Source: Pseudomonadota bacterium (GTDB taxonomy: Bacteria > Pseudomonadota > Alphaproteobacteria > Sphingomonadales > Sphingomonadaceae). Taken from it: a DNA stretch of 28,089 nt. The stretch spans positions 1 to 28,089 of the forward strand of contig JAFAEZ010000179.1 in NCBI GenBank assembly GCA_023423775.1. Direction: 5' to 3'. Each line of letters begins with the position of its first letter. The first letter of the stretch is position 1. Positions 15,684 to 23,365 of this stretch are shown in pieces. A program made the translations under genes and the position numbers. The notes under the pieces were generated by a model. It saw only the letters and a list, made by a program, of their open reading frames with translations. It did not search any database and was not told where the DNA came from.

Positions 15684-15757
15684 TGGAGCGGGTAACGGGG
15701 ATCGAACCCGTATCACAAGCTTGGAAGGCTAGTGCTCTACCATTGAGCTATACCCGC
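15684..15757 (-). tRNA. tRNA-Gly (TCC)
   Basis: Acceptor GCGGGTA pairs with TACCCGC, discriminator T, encoded CCA; D arm GCTC/GAGC; T arm ACGGG-TTCGATC-CCCGT; anticodon loop CTTCCAA gives TCC. The anticodon stem CTAGC/GCTTG contains one T-T mismatch at the second pair (28-42). It reads GGA glycine codons. Confidence 0.96.
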
Positions 15758-15807
15758 TCGTGCGGTCGCATATGGCGCAGGCCGGCGGGCTCGGCAAGCC
15801 CGGCTTT

Positions 15808-16425
15808 TCAGCCGCGCAGCCAGTCCATCAGTTCGCGGAAGGGGACGACCTGGTTGAAGGCGACCCCGCAGGCCCCGCCATGGCACCAGCGCACGACCGC
15901 CGGGATCGGCCGCAATTTCTCGAGGGTGATCACAACCTCGTCGCCTGCCTCGAGCACAGCATCGAGCTCGAGCTTCACCCCGCCCTGCGAGATGTCGCGG
16001 GTGTTAACGACATGGGTGATCGCGCCGACGCGGAGCGTGCCCATCCGGTCGACCTCGACGCGGGGCAGGCGCGGGCGCCAGCCATTGTCGAGCACGGACT
16101 GGCTGGCCAGCATCTCCTCGACGTCGATCTGCTCGTCGAACGCGATGCCGATATTCTGGCCGCTGATCCAGCTGATCGCGCCCTGGGTTTGCTGGTTGGT
16201 CTTGAGCTCGACCGCAACGCGCTGGCCGATGGTGAAGGTCGAATAAGCATGCGCCATCAGGCCGCCGGCCGAGATGTTGCGGATCAGGCAGAGTTCGCGG
16301 CGGCCGTCGACGAGCAGGGTGCCGACGCGCAGGATCGTCATGTGGCGGCTGTCGCGGCGCCTCTCGGTCGGCTGCGGCGCCTCGCTCGAAAAAGAGAAGA
16401 TCGTCTCTTCGAAGGCGTTTTCCAT
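15808..16425 (-). CDS. Tandem PilZ-domain protein
   Basis: A 205-residue protein with two PilZ-like domains. Domain 1 (about 20-100) has an intact c-di-GMP site: R23-x3-R27 in ERRRDSRH and N50-x-S52-x2-G55 (NISAGG). Domain 2 (about 115-205) keeps D144-x-S146-x2-G149 (DISQGG) but its arginine element is irregular (R117-x-R119-x2-R122), so it may be degenerate or structural. No signal or membrane segment is visible. The ATG at 16425 (MENAFEETIF) is preferred over an upstream in-frame TTG at 16494. It lies just upstream of tRNA-Gly on the same strand and is divergent from the ICMT-like gene. A role in c-di-GMP-controlled surface or motility behaviour is plausible but not shown. Confidence 0.88.
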   Translation of the reverse strand: MENAFEETIFSFSSEAPQPTERRRDSRHMTILRVGTLLVDGRRELCLIRNISAGGLMAHAYSTFTIGQRVAVELKTNQQTQGAISWISGQNIGIAFDEQIDVEEMLASQSVLDNGWRPRLPRVEVDRMGTLRVGAITHVVNTRDISQGGVKLELDAVLEAGDEVVITLEKLRPIPAVVRWCHGGACGVAFNQVVPFRELMDWLRG

Positions 16426-16597
16426 TCGCACCCAAAATCTCCCGCCGTCCGCTCGCGGTCCGGTCACGTCATTGATCCGGAATCTAGAGACCAAGAGGTT
16501 TAAGAAGCGCTTACGATGCCGCCCGGCAGAGTTACGGATCCGGCACGGCGCGGCGCCTCTTCACCGCTTGCTTACCTGTTTGCGCTAGGCAGAGACG

Positions 16598-17896
16598 ATG
16601 GACGATAGCGGGAAGGTGACGGCGGTCGGCAGGCCGCATTCGGCGGTCAGCGCCGGCGTCGGCTGGGTCGGGCTGGCCGGGCTACTCGCCTGGATGCTGG
16701 TCGGGCGCGCCTGGGGCATGGAGGGGCCGCTCGCCGCCTTGTGCGGGCTGCTCGCCTGCGGCGTGCCGATGATCGCCTGGTCACTGCTGGTCGACAAGGT
16801 TCACCGCAATCCGAGCACCGGCATCGACTGGGCCTCACCGCCGCGGCCGCTCGCCGAGAACTTCGACATCAGCCTCGCCAAGATCGTCGGCCTATGGGCA
16901 ACCTGGGCCGGCATCGCCTGCCTTTATTGCATCGCGCGCTGGTATTGGGACGGCAATTATCTGTTCGCGATGAACGTGCTCGGGGTCGGCGCGGTGCCGC
17001 TGCTGGTCGTGTCCGTGCCCTATGTGCTGTGGCTCGACCGCCGGCTGAAGGAGCCGCGCGACGGCGCGTGGCAGCTCGGGCGGATGATCGCCGGCAAGGG
17101 TCTGCCCGCGGATCGTGAGATGCTGTGGGATTATCTCAGGTCATGGGCGGTGAAGGGCTTCTTCCTCGCCTTCATGATCTCCATCCTGCCGGGCAATTGG
17201 GCCGACACGATCCGGCCCGCGGGGGCGGATATTGCCGCCGACCCGGTCAGCCTCGCCCGCTGGCTGATCGCGGTCCTGTTCATGATCGACGTCAGCTTCG
17301 CGACGGTCGGCTACATGCTGACGTTGAAGCCGCTCGACGCCCATATCCGTTCGGCCAATCCTTATGCCGCCGGCTGGGCGGCGGCTTTGATCTGCTACCC
17401 GCCCTTCATCCTGATGAATGCCGGAGGCCCGCTCGATTATCATCCCGGCACTGGCGACTGGACCTATTGGCTCGAAGCCTATCCGCTGGCGATGGCTGTC
17501 ACTGGCCTGCTGCTCGTCCTGCTGACCGCGATCTACGCCTGGGCAACGGTGGCGTTCGGGCTGCGCTTCTCCAACCTCACCCATCGCGGCATCCTCACCC
17601 ACGGGCCCTACGCCTGGACCAAGCACCCCGCCTATCTCGCGAAGAACCTGTTCTGGTGGCTGGCGACCCTGCCTTTCCTGTCGGTGTCGGGCAGCGTCGT
17701 CGAGATGGTGCGCAACACGGCGATCCTGGCGATCGTGAGCGGCGTCTATTACTGGCGCGCGCGCACCGAGGAGCGCCACCTTTCGGCCGATCCTGCCTAT
17801 CGGGCTTATGCCGCGTGGATCGAGCAGCATGGCCCGCTCGCCCGTGCCCTGCGCTGGCTGCGCAGCAAGCCGGCGGAGCCCGTCGCGGCCGAATAA
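16598..17896 (+). CDS. Polytopic membrane protein with ICMT/phospholipid-methyltransferase-like C-terminus
   Basis: A 432-residue protein with about ten hydrophobic helices. The C-terminal third carries the isoprenylcysteine carboxylmethyltransferase/PEMT signature: GILTHGPYAWTKHPAYLAKN (331-350), then a helix, and YYWRARTEERHLSADPAYRAY (384-404), which in the family binds SAM and closes the active site. The N-terminal 300 residues are unlike the short (about 200-residue) bacterial ICMT-like proteins. They include LLVDKVHRNPSTGIDW (63-78) and several helices. Substrate could be a lipid or a small isoprenoid; bacteria lack prenylated CaaX proteins of the eukaryotic kind. The ATG is preceded by AGGCAGAG. 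It stands 78 bp before the Old Yellow Enzyme gene and may be cotranscribed. Confidence 0.82.
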   Translation: MDDSGKVTAVGRPHSAVSAGVGWVGLAGLLAWMLVGRAWGMEGPLAALCGLLACGVPMIAWSLLVDKVHRNPSTGIDWASPPRPLAENFDISLAKIVGLWATWAGIACLYCIARWYWDGNYLFAMNVLGVGAVPLLVVSVPYVLWLDRRLKEPRDGAWQLGRMIAGKGLPADREMLWDYLRSWAVKGFFLAFMISILPGNWADTIRPAGADIAADPVSLARWLIAVLFMIDVSFATVGYMLTLKPLDAHIRSANPYAAGWAAALICYPPFILMNAGGPLDYHPGTGDWTYWLEAYPLAMAVTGLLLVLLTAIYAWATVAFGLRFSNLTHRGILTHGPYAWTKHPAYLAKNLFWWLATLPFLSVSGSVVEMVRNTAILAIVSGVYYWRARTEERHLSADPAYRAYAAWIEQHGPLARALRWLRSKPAEPVAAE

Positions 17897-17974
17897 TTTC
17901 ACGGCGGCGGCACTCCCTGCGGCGTGCCACGTTGACTGCCGCGAGCGGGGCTATGCCCGCGTTGGAGATTTTCC

Positions 17975-19093
17975 ATGAGCGACGCCGTCCTGTTCACGCC
18001 GCTGCAGGTCGGCGGGCTGACGCTCCGCAACCGCATCGTGATCGCGCCGATGTGCCAATATTCGGCCGAGGACGGGAAGGCGACCGACTGGCATGTGATC
18101 CATCTCGGCCAGCTCGCCTTGTCCGGCGCGGCGCTGCTGACGATCGAGGCGACCGCGGTGGTGCCCGAGGGGCGAATCTCGCCCGACGATGTCGGCCTGT
18201 GGGATGATGCGACCGAGGAAGCGCTGGGCCGCGTCATCGAGAGCGTGCGGCGCTGGTCGGACATGCCGATCGCCATCCAGCTCGCCCATGCCGGCCGCAA
18301 GGCCTCGACCGAAGTGCCGTGGCGTGGCGGTGCGCAGATCCCGCCGGACCAGGAACGCGGCTGGCAGACGGTCGCGCCATCTCCGCTGCCCTATGAGGAA
18401 GGCGAGAATCCGCCGCTCGCGCTCGACGCGGAAGGACTGGCGCGGGTGCGCGACGGCTTCGCCGATGCGGCGCGGCGGGCGGGGCGGCTGGGCATCGACG
18501 CCGTCCAGATCCACGGCGCGCATGGCTATCTGCTCCATCAATTCCTGTCGCCATTGTCGAACCGGCGCGACGACGATTACGGCGGCAGCCTCGAAAACCG
18601 CATGCGGTTCCCGCTCGAAATCTACGATGTGGTGCGCTCGGCTTTCCCGGCGGAGCGGCCGGTCACCTACCGCTTGTCGGGGACCGATTGGGCCGATGGC
18701 GGCTGGGATATCGAGCAGACCATCGCGTTCGCCCGCAGGCTCGAGACGGTCGGCTGCGACGCCGTCCATGTTTCGAGCGGCGGACTGACGCCGGAGCAGC
18801 GCACTCCCGTCGGGCCGAGCTACCAGGTTCCGCTGGCGCGGGCCGTGAAGCAGGCGGTGCGGATGCCGGTCGTCGCGGTCGGGCTCATTACCGAGTTCGA
18901 ACAGGCCGAGGCGATCGTCGGCACCGGCGACGCCGACCTCGTCGCGCTCGCCCGGACGATGCTCTACAATCCGCGCTGGCCGTGGCATGCCGCGGCGCAT
19001 TTCGGCGCGCGCGTGCGCGGGCCGGACCAGTATCTGCGCTCCCAGCCGCGGCAATATCGCGACCTCTTCGACGACAGCGAGCTGGCGCGCTAG
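17975..19093 (+). CDS. NADH:flavin oxidoreductase, Old Yellow Enzyme family (YqjM-like)
   Basis: A 372-residue TIM-barrel flavoenzyme of the OYE family. PMCQYSA (25-31) places C27 at the position of the redox-sensing cysteine of YqjM-type (thermophilic-like) ene-reductases. HAGRKAS and IHGAHGYLLHQFLSPLSN supply the substrate-binding histidine pair and FMN contacts, and DYGGSLENR is the conserved family block. It would reduce activated C=C bonds of enals, enones or nitro compounds using NAD(P)H in the cytosol, often in electrophile defence. The ATG has TTGGAGA upstream. Natural substrate cannot be read from sequence. Confidence 0.94.
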   Translation: MSDAVLFTPLQVGGLTLRNRIVIAPMCQYSAEDGKATDWHVIHLGQLALSGAALLTIEATAVVPEGRISPDDVGLWDDATEEALGRVIESVRRWSDMPIAIQLAHAGRKASTEVPWRGGAQIPPDQERGWQTVAPSPLPYEEGENPPLALDAEGLARVRDGFADAARRAGRLGIDAVQIHGAHGYLLHQFLSPLSNRRDDDYGGSLENRMRFPLEIYDVVRSAFPAERPVTYRLSGTDWADGGWDIEQTIAFARRLETVGCDAVHVSSGGLTPEQRTPVGPSYQVPLARAVKQAVRMPVVAVGLITEFEQAEAIVGTGDADLVALARTMLYNPRWPWHAAAHFGARVRGPDQYLRSQPRQYRDLFDDSELAR

Positions 19094-19112
19094 TCCGCCG
19101 AAGGACCGCCGC

Positions 19113-19367
19113 CTACAGGGTTGCTGCGCCCGGCGCCTGGCCCGCGGCCTCGGCCATCTGCACTTCCTGCCACAGGACGTCGAGCAGGCCGCTCAACTCG
19201 GCGATATGGGGCACGTCGTGGCGGCGCACGCAGCGATATTTGCGGGTGAGCAGCGCCACTTCGGCGAGGATCAGGCGGGTGAGCTCGCCATGCGCGTCGA
19301 GCGAGGGGATCGCCTCATAGGCTTCCAGCGCCTGGGCGCGGAGCAGGCCGTCGCAGTCGGTCGCCAT
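19113..19367 (-). CDS. Uncharacterised 84-residue helical protein
   Basis: An 84-residue protein starting MATDCDGLLRAQALEAYEAI and ending in a flexible GQAPGAATL tail. It appears all-helical, with LTRLILAEVALLTRKYR in the middle and two cysteines (C5, C46). There is no signal peptide or membrane segment. Its ATG overlaps the stop of the preceding gene (TGATG at 19365-19369), so the two are translationally coupled and probably function together. An in-frame ATG 18 bp further upstream is less likely. I do not recognise a family. It ends 19 bp from the convergent OYE gene. Confidence 0.78.
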   Translation of the reverse strand: MATDCDGLLRAQALEAYEAIPSLDAHGELTRLILAEVALLTRKYRCVRRHDVPHIAELSGLLDVLWQEVQMAEAAGQAPGAATL

Positions 19368-19984
19368 CAGAGAACTCCTATCCATGCCTGGAGCCGTTCC
19401 GGCAGCAGTCCACTATCGGTGCCGGCGAAATGGAGCGCGGCCGCTCCGATTGCGGCGACCATGAACAGCAGGGCAAGGATCAGGGCGGGACCGCGCCGCC
19501 CTCTGCTCTCCTCCCAGACCTCTGCCTCCGTCTCCTCCTCCTGTGGGCCGTTCGGCTCGTACGCGTCGTGCGCGGCCGCCTCTCCTCCCAGCGGCGCGGG
19601 CTCCGCCGTGAGCTCCCCTTGCGGCGCCAGAGCGGGGCCGCGTCGCCCGGCGGCGAAGACGAGCTTCTCGGACGCGATCGCGCGGCGCTGGTCGTCGATC
19701 CGCCGCGTCATCTCGCGCAGCGGCTCGGCCTCCGCCGGGATCGCACCGACCAGTTCCCGAATTTCGCCATCGAGCGCGACCAGCCCGTCCAGCGCCTCCA
19801 TAGCCTGGCGCTTGTCCTGCCGTTCCATGGCCAGTTGGAGCCGGACGACGCTGAGGTTGCTGGCCCGCAGCAAAGTCATGCTGCGGGCGAGTTCCTGCCC
19901 CGACACGGGACGGACCTCCGGCTCGCCGCTCCAATTCGTTGTTCGCAATCGGGGGATGCCCGTTTCGGATCCGATCGTCGCCAT
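19367..19984 (-). CDS. Uncharacterised tail-anchored membrane protein
   Basis: A 205-residue protein with a soluble N-terminal helical region, MATIGSETGIPRLRTTNW, then ELARSMTLLRASNLSVVRLQLAMERQ and RREAIA-type charged helices (about 30-125, possibly coiled coil), then a Pro/Glu/Ala-rich linker (about 126-165, PQEEETEAEVWEES) and a single membrane helix at about 171-193 (GPALILALLFMVAAIGAAAL) with a short outer tail. The ATG at 19984 has GAGGAG upstream; a longer open frame reaching 21028 runs antiparallel into the peptidase gene and is not credible. Similar proteins occur in sphingomonads as I recall, without assigned function. Coupled to the 84-residue gene behind it. Confidence 0.78.
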   Translation of the reverse strand: MATIGSETGIPRLRTTNWSGEPEVRPVSGQELARSMTLLRASNLSVVRLQLAMERQDKRQAMEALDGLVALDGEIRELVGAIPAEAEPLREMTRRIDDQRRAIASEKLVFAAGRRGPALAPQGELTAEPAPLGGEAAAHDAYEPNGPQEEETEAEVWEESRGRRGPALILALLFMVAAIGAAALHFAGTDSGLLPERLQAWIGVL

Positions 19985-20050
19985 CTGTGTCTCCTCGACC
20001 GGCTCCCCCACCGATTCGCTTGTTGGAGACCAGAGGCTAACCCGAACGGC

Positions 20051-20072
20051 GCCGGCGGGAATCCCGGCCGGC
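20051..20072. other. GC-rich imperfect hairpin between pip and the tail-anchored gene
   Basis: GCCGGCGGGA and TCCCGGCCGGC pair with one bulged base. It lies in the 176-bp gap, about 90 nt after the peptidase stop codon on the minus strand. No T tract follows, so it is at best a weak or factor-dependent terminator. Confidence 0.3.
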
Positions 20073-20160
20073 GGGCGAACCGGACTAAATGTTGCGGATG
20101 CGGGACGAGCGTGCGGGAAATGGGCGGATCGGGCGCCCGCCGCCCCCCGCGCGTGGTCGT

Positions 20161-21117
20161 TCAGCCGGCGAAGCGGTCGGTGGCGCGGAGCAACTGGTCG
20201 AGGATGCCGGGCTCGTCGAAGCCGTGGCCGGCATCGGGGATGATGTGCAGTTCGGCCTCGGGCCACGCTTTGTGCAAGTCCCACGCCGTCTGCGGCGGCG
20301 TGCAGACATCGTAGCGACCTTGGACGATCACGCCGGGGATCGAATGCAGTTTGTGCGCGTCGCGGATCAGCTGGCCCTCGTCCATCCAGCCTTCGTGGAT
20401 GAAATAATGATTCTCGATGCGGGCGAAGGCGACGGCGAAATCGTCGGTCGTATAGGCACTGGCCACTTCCGGGCGCGGATGCAGATAGATGGTGCTCGCC
20501 TCCCACTTGCTCCACGCTTTGGCGGCGCGAAGCTGCTCGGCGCGGTCGTCGCCGACGAGGCGCTTGCGATAGGCGGCGATGAGATCGCCGCGCTCCTCCT
20601 CCGGGATCGGGGCCAGGAATTCCTCCCACGCATCGGGGAAGAGCGCGGAGCAGCCATTCTGATAATACCAAGCGAGCTCGGTGCGGCGCAAAGTGAAGAT
20701 GCCGCGCACGACGAGCGCGCTGGCCCGCTCGGGATGCGTCTCCGCATAAGCGAGAGCGAGGGTCGAGCCCCAGGAGCCGCCGAAGACCAGCCACTGGTCC
20801 GCGCCGATCATGGCCCGCAATTGCTCCATGTCGGAGACCAGGTCCCAGGTCGTGTTCGCCTCGAGCTCGGCATGAGGCCGCGAGCGACCGCACCCGCGCT
20901 GGTCGAACAACAGGATCTTGTAGCGCGCGGGATCGAACAGCCGGCGGTGATCGGGCGAGCAGCCGGCGCCGGGGCCGCCGTGCAGGAAGACGGCCGGCTT
21001 GCCGTCCGGATTCCCGCACAATTCCCAATAGACCCGATGGCCGTCGCCGACGTCGAGATGGCCGGACTGATAGGGTTCGATCGGCGGGTAGAGGGTGCGA
21101 AGCTCAGCGTCTGACAC
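20161..21117 (-). CDS. pip: Proline iminopeptidase (alpha/beta hydrolase, S33)
   Basis: A 318-residue S33 peptidase that releases N-terminal proline from peptides in the cytosol. The oxyanion motif HGGPGAG (46-52), DQRGCGRS (72-79), nucleophile S115 in GGSWGS, acid D270 in GRYDVCTP and base H298 in DAGHGFDEP form the full catalytic set, and length matches the family (about 315). The start is GTG at 21117 with GGGAG 8 nt upstream. It follows gshA by 17 bp on the same strand and is likely cotranscribed, so peptide turnover and glutathione synthesis may share expression. Assignment is firm at family level; strict proline specificity is inferred from close similarity. Confidence 0.95.
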   Translation of the reverse strand: MSDAELRTLYPPIEPYQSGHLDVGDGHRVYWELCGNPDGKPAVFLHGGPGAGCSPDHRRLFDPARYKILLFDQRGCGRSRPHAELEANTTWDLVSDMEQLRAMIGADQWLVFGGSWGSTLALAYAETHPERASALVVRGIFTLRRTELAWYYQNGCSALFPDAWEEFLAPIPEEERGDLIAAYRKRLVGDDRAEQLRAAKAWSKWEASTIYLHPRPEVASAYTTDDFAVAFARIENHYFIHEGWMDEGQLIRDAHKLHSIPGVIVQGRYDVCTPPQTAWDLHKAWPEAELHIIPDAGHGFDEPGILDQLLRATDRFAG

Positions 21118-21134
21118 GGGCGATCTCCCTCGTC

Positions 21135-22508
21135 TTAGAAGCTCATCTCGTCATAGATGCGGCTGACGTCGCCGTTCCATTCGCCATGGTAGCGCTCCAG
21201 CAGGACCTCGGCCGGAGTGGTGCCGCGGGCGACGATCTCGCGCAGCGGATCGAGGAAGCCGCTCTCATTGTCGCCGGCTGCGTTGAACCGGCCGCGAGCG
21301 TTGAGACCGGACTCGGAGATGGCGAGGATGCGCTGGCCGAAATCGCGCAGGCTCTCGCCAGCGGGCGTGACGGCCTTGAGGCCAAGCCGGGGCACGGAAT
21401 CACGCAGCTGCTGACGCTGCTCGAGCGTCCATTGCTTGACCTCGTCCCAGGCCGCGTCGAGCGCATTCTGATCGTAGAGCAGGCCCACCCACAAAGCTGG
21501 GAGGGCGCAGATCCGGTTCCAGCGGCCGCCGTCGGCGCCGCGCATCTCGAGAAAGCTCTTCAGCCGCACTTCGGGAAAGGCGGTCGAGAGATGGTCGGTC
21601 CAGTCGCTGAGGCGCGGCTTCTCGCCGGGAAGCGCAGGCAGTTCGCCGCGCAGGAAATCGCGGAACGACTGGCCGGCGGCGTCGATATATTTGCCGTCGC
21701 GGTAGACGAAGTACATCGGCACATCGAGCATGTAGTCGATGTAGCGGTCGTAGCCGAAGCCATCCTCGAACACGAAGGGCAGCATGCCGGTGCGATGCGG
21801 GTCGGTGTCGGACCAGATATGGCTGCGGAAGGAAAGGAAGCCGTTGGGCTTGCCCTCCGTGAAGGGCGAATTGGCGAAGAGCGCCGTGGCGAGCGGCTGG
21901 AGGGCGAGGCCGACGCGGAACTTCTGCGCCATGTCCGCCTCCGACGCATAGTCGAGATTGACCTGAATGGTGCAGGTGCGGAGCATCATGTCGAGGCCGA
22001 GATTGCCGACCCGCGGCATGTGGCGCAGCATGATTGCGTAGCGGCCCTTGGGCATGATCGGCAGCTCGGCGCGGGTCTTGTCCGCCCACATGCCGAGGCC
22101 GAGGAAGCCGATGCCCAATTTGTCGCCGACCGCCTTCACCTGCTCGAGGTGGCGGCCGGTTTCGGCGCAGGTCTCGTGGAGATGTTCGAGCGGGGCGCCG
22201 GACAGTTCGAGCTGCCCGGCGGGTTCGAGACTGACATTGCCGTCGGGGCCAGCCAGCGCAATGACGTTGCCGCCCTCGGTCACCGGCTCCCAGCCGAACT
22301 GCGTCAGCTCGGCGAGCAGGTCGCGGATACCGCCGGGCTCGTCATAGCTCGGCGCGCGGTGGTCGGCCTTGCGATAGACGAATTTCTCGTGCTCGGTGCC
22401 GATCCGCCAGGCTTCGCGCGGCTTCTCGCCCTTGATGAAGGGGGCGAGCAGATCCTCGCGATTCTCGATCACGGGATCGACCTTGGTGGTTCCGGTGCGC
22501 GTCGTCAT
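21135..22508 (-). CDS. gshA: Glutamate-cysteine ligase (glutathione biosynthesis, first step)
   Basis: A 457-residue glutamate-cysteine ligase of the alphaproteobacterial/plant type, which joins L-glutamate and L-cysteine with ATP to form gamma-glutamylcysteine. Characteristic blocks are WRIGTEHEKFVYR (34-46), VSLEPAGQLELSG, MLRTCTIQVNLDYASE, NSPFTEGKPNG and the FLEMRGADGG segment, all matching the family. The ATG at 22508 (MTTRTGTTKVDPVIENRE) is chosen because an upstream extension to 23330 would read antiframe across rsmE. It is 50 bp downstream of rsmE, with no obvious terminator between, and 17 bp before pip. Cytosolic. Confidence 0.96.
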   Translation of the reverse strand: MTTRTGTTKVDPVIENREDLLAPFIKGEKPREAWRIGTEHEKFVYRKADHRAPSYDEPGGIRDLLAELTQFGWEPVTEGGNVIALAGPDGNVSLEPAGQLELSGAPLEHLHETCAETGRHLEQVKAVGDKLGIGFLGLGMWADKTRAELPIMPKGRYAIMLRHMPRVGNLGLDMMLRTCTIQVNLDYASEADMAQKFRVGLALQPLATALFANSPFTEGKPNGFLSFRSHIWSDTDPHRTGMLPFVFEDGFGYDRYIDYMLDVPMYFVYRDGKYIDAAGQSFRDFLRGELPALPGEKPRLSDWTDHLSTAFPEVRLKSFLEMRGADGGRWNRICALPALWVGLLYDQNALDAAWDEVKQWTLEQRQQLRDSVPRLGLKAVTPAGESLRDFGQRILAISESGLNARGRFNAAGDNESGFLDPLREIVARGTTPAEVLLERYHGEWNGDVSRIYDEMSF

Positions 22509-22558
22509 CGCGGCCCCATAGCGGTGAGTCCGCACCGCCGCCAGTCCGTTTCGGAACG

Positions 22559-23314
22559 CTATCGGTGTGCGTGCCGGTCCCAGTCGCCGGCGGCCGCCAT
22601 CCACAAGGAGATGGCAGCGACGGCGGCGGTGTCGGCGCGCAGGATGCGAGGGCCGAGCGAGACCGGCTTGGCCTGCGGCAAAGCGCGGATCGCGGCGCGC
22701 TCCTCCTCGGTGAAACCACCCTCCGGTCCGATCAGGATCGCGGCCGGCCCGGTCGTCGCTGCCTGGCTCAGCGGCACGCCGCCTTGCTCGTCGGCAAAGA
22801 GCAAGGTGCGGTCTGCGGGCCAATCGCGCAGCAGGGCGGCAAGCTTCTGCGGCTCGGCCATCTCCGGCAGGGCGGTGCGCTCGCATTGCTCGGCGGCCTC
22901 GATCGCGTGGGCGAGCAGGCGCTCGGTGTTGACCCGGTCGACGATCGTGCGCTGGGTCAGCACCGGCACGAGCCGGGCGACGCCGAGCTCGGACGCTTTC
23001 TCGGCTATCCAGTCGATGCGGCCGCGCTTGATCGGCGCGAACAGCAGCCAGAGGTCCGGCACGGGCTCCCGCTCGCGAAGATGCGCAGCGAGGCGCAGCG
23101 TCACGCGCTTCTTGCCGGCGTCGACGATCTCGCCAAGCCATTCGCCGGTGCGGTCGTCGAACAATTTGACCTGCGCGCCCGGACCAAGACGGAGCACCGC
23201 GCCGAGATAATTGGCCTGAGAGCCGTCGAGGGTCAGGGTCAGGCCGTCCGACAGCATCTGGTCGACATAGAGGCGGGGCAGGCTGGACGGCGGCCAGGCG
23301 GGCGTGGCGGGCAT
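22559..23314 (-). CDS. rsmE: 16S rRNA (uracil-1498-N3)-methyltransferase
   Basis: A 251-residue RsmE of the SPOUT class, which methylates N3 of U1498 in the decoding region of 16S rRNA. A PUA-like N-terminal domain (about 10-75, LPRLYVDQML and VLRLGPGAQVKLFDD) is followed by the knotted methyltransferase domain: LLFAPIKRGRIDWIAEKASELG, the SAM site ILIGPEGGFTEEE and the C-terminal LGPRILRADTAAVAAI. The ATG at 23314 has AGGGAGGGG directly upstream. It leads the minus-strand run rsmE-gshA-pip and is divergent from ubiA across 51 bp, so promoters for both must be compact. Confidence 0.95.
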   Translation of the reverse strand: MPATPAWPPSSLPRLYVDQMLSDGLTLTLDGSQANYLGAVLRLGPGAQVKLFDDRTGEWLGEIVDAGKKRVTLRLAAHLREREPVPDLWLLFAPIKRGRIDWIAEKASELGVARLVPVLTQRTIVDRVNTERLLAHAIEAAEQCERTALPEMAEPQKLAALLRDWPADRTLLFADEQGGVPLSQAATTGPAAILIGPEGGFTEEERAAIRALPQAKPVSLGPRILRADTAAVAAISLWMAAAGDWDRHAHR

Positions 23315-23365
23315 GCCCCTCCCTAAACATTTGCTTCGCGGGGTGTCGAGCGGCATGGAGCGGGC

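Noticed and set aside
15760..15807. Hairpin GGGCT/AGCCC followed by CTTTT as a terminator
   Set aside because: The T run is on the plus strand where no gene ends; for the minus-strand PilZ gene the polarity is wrong.
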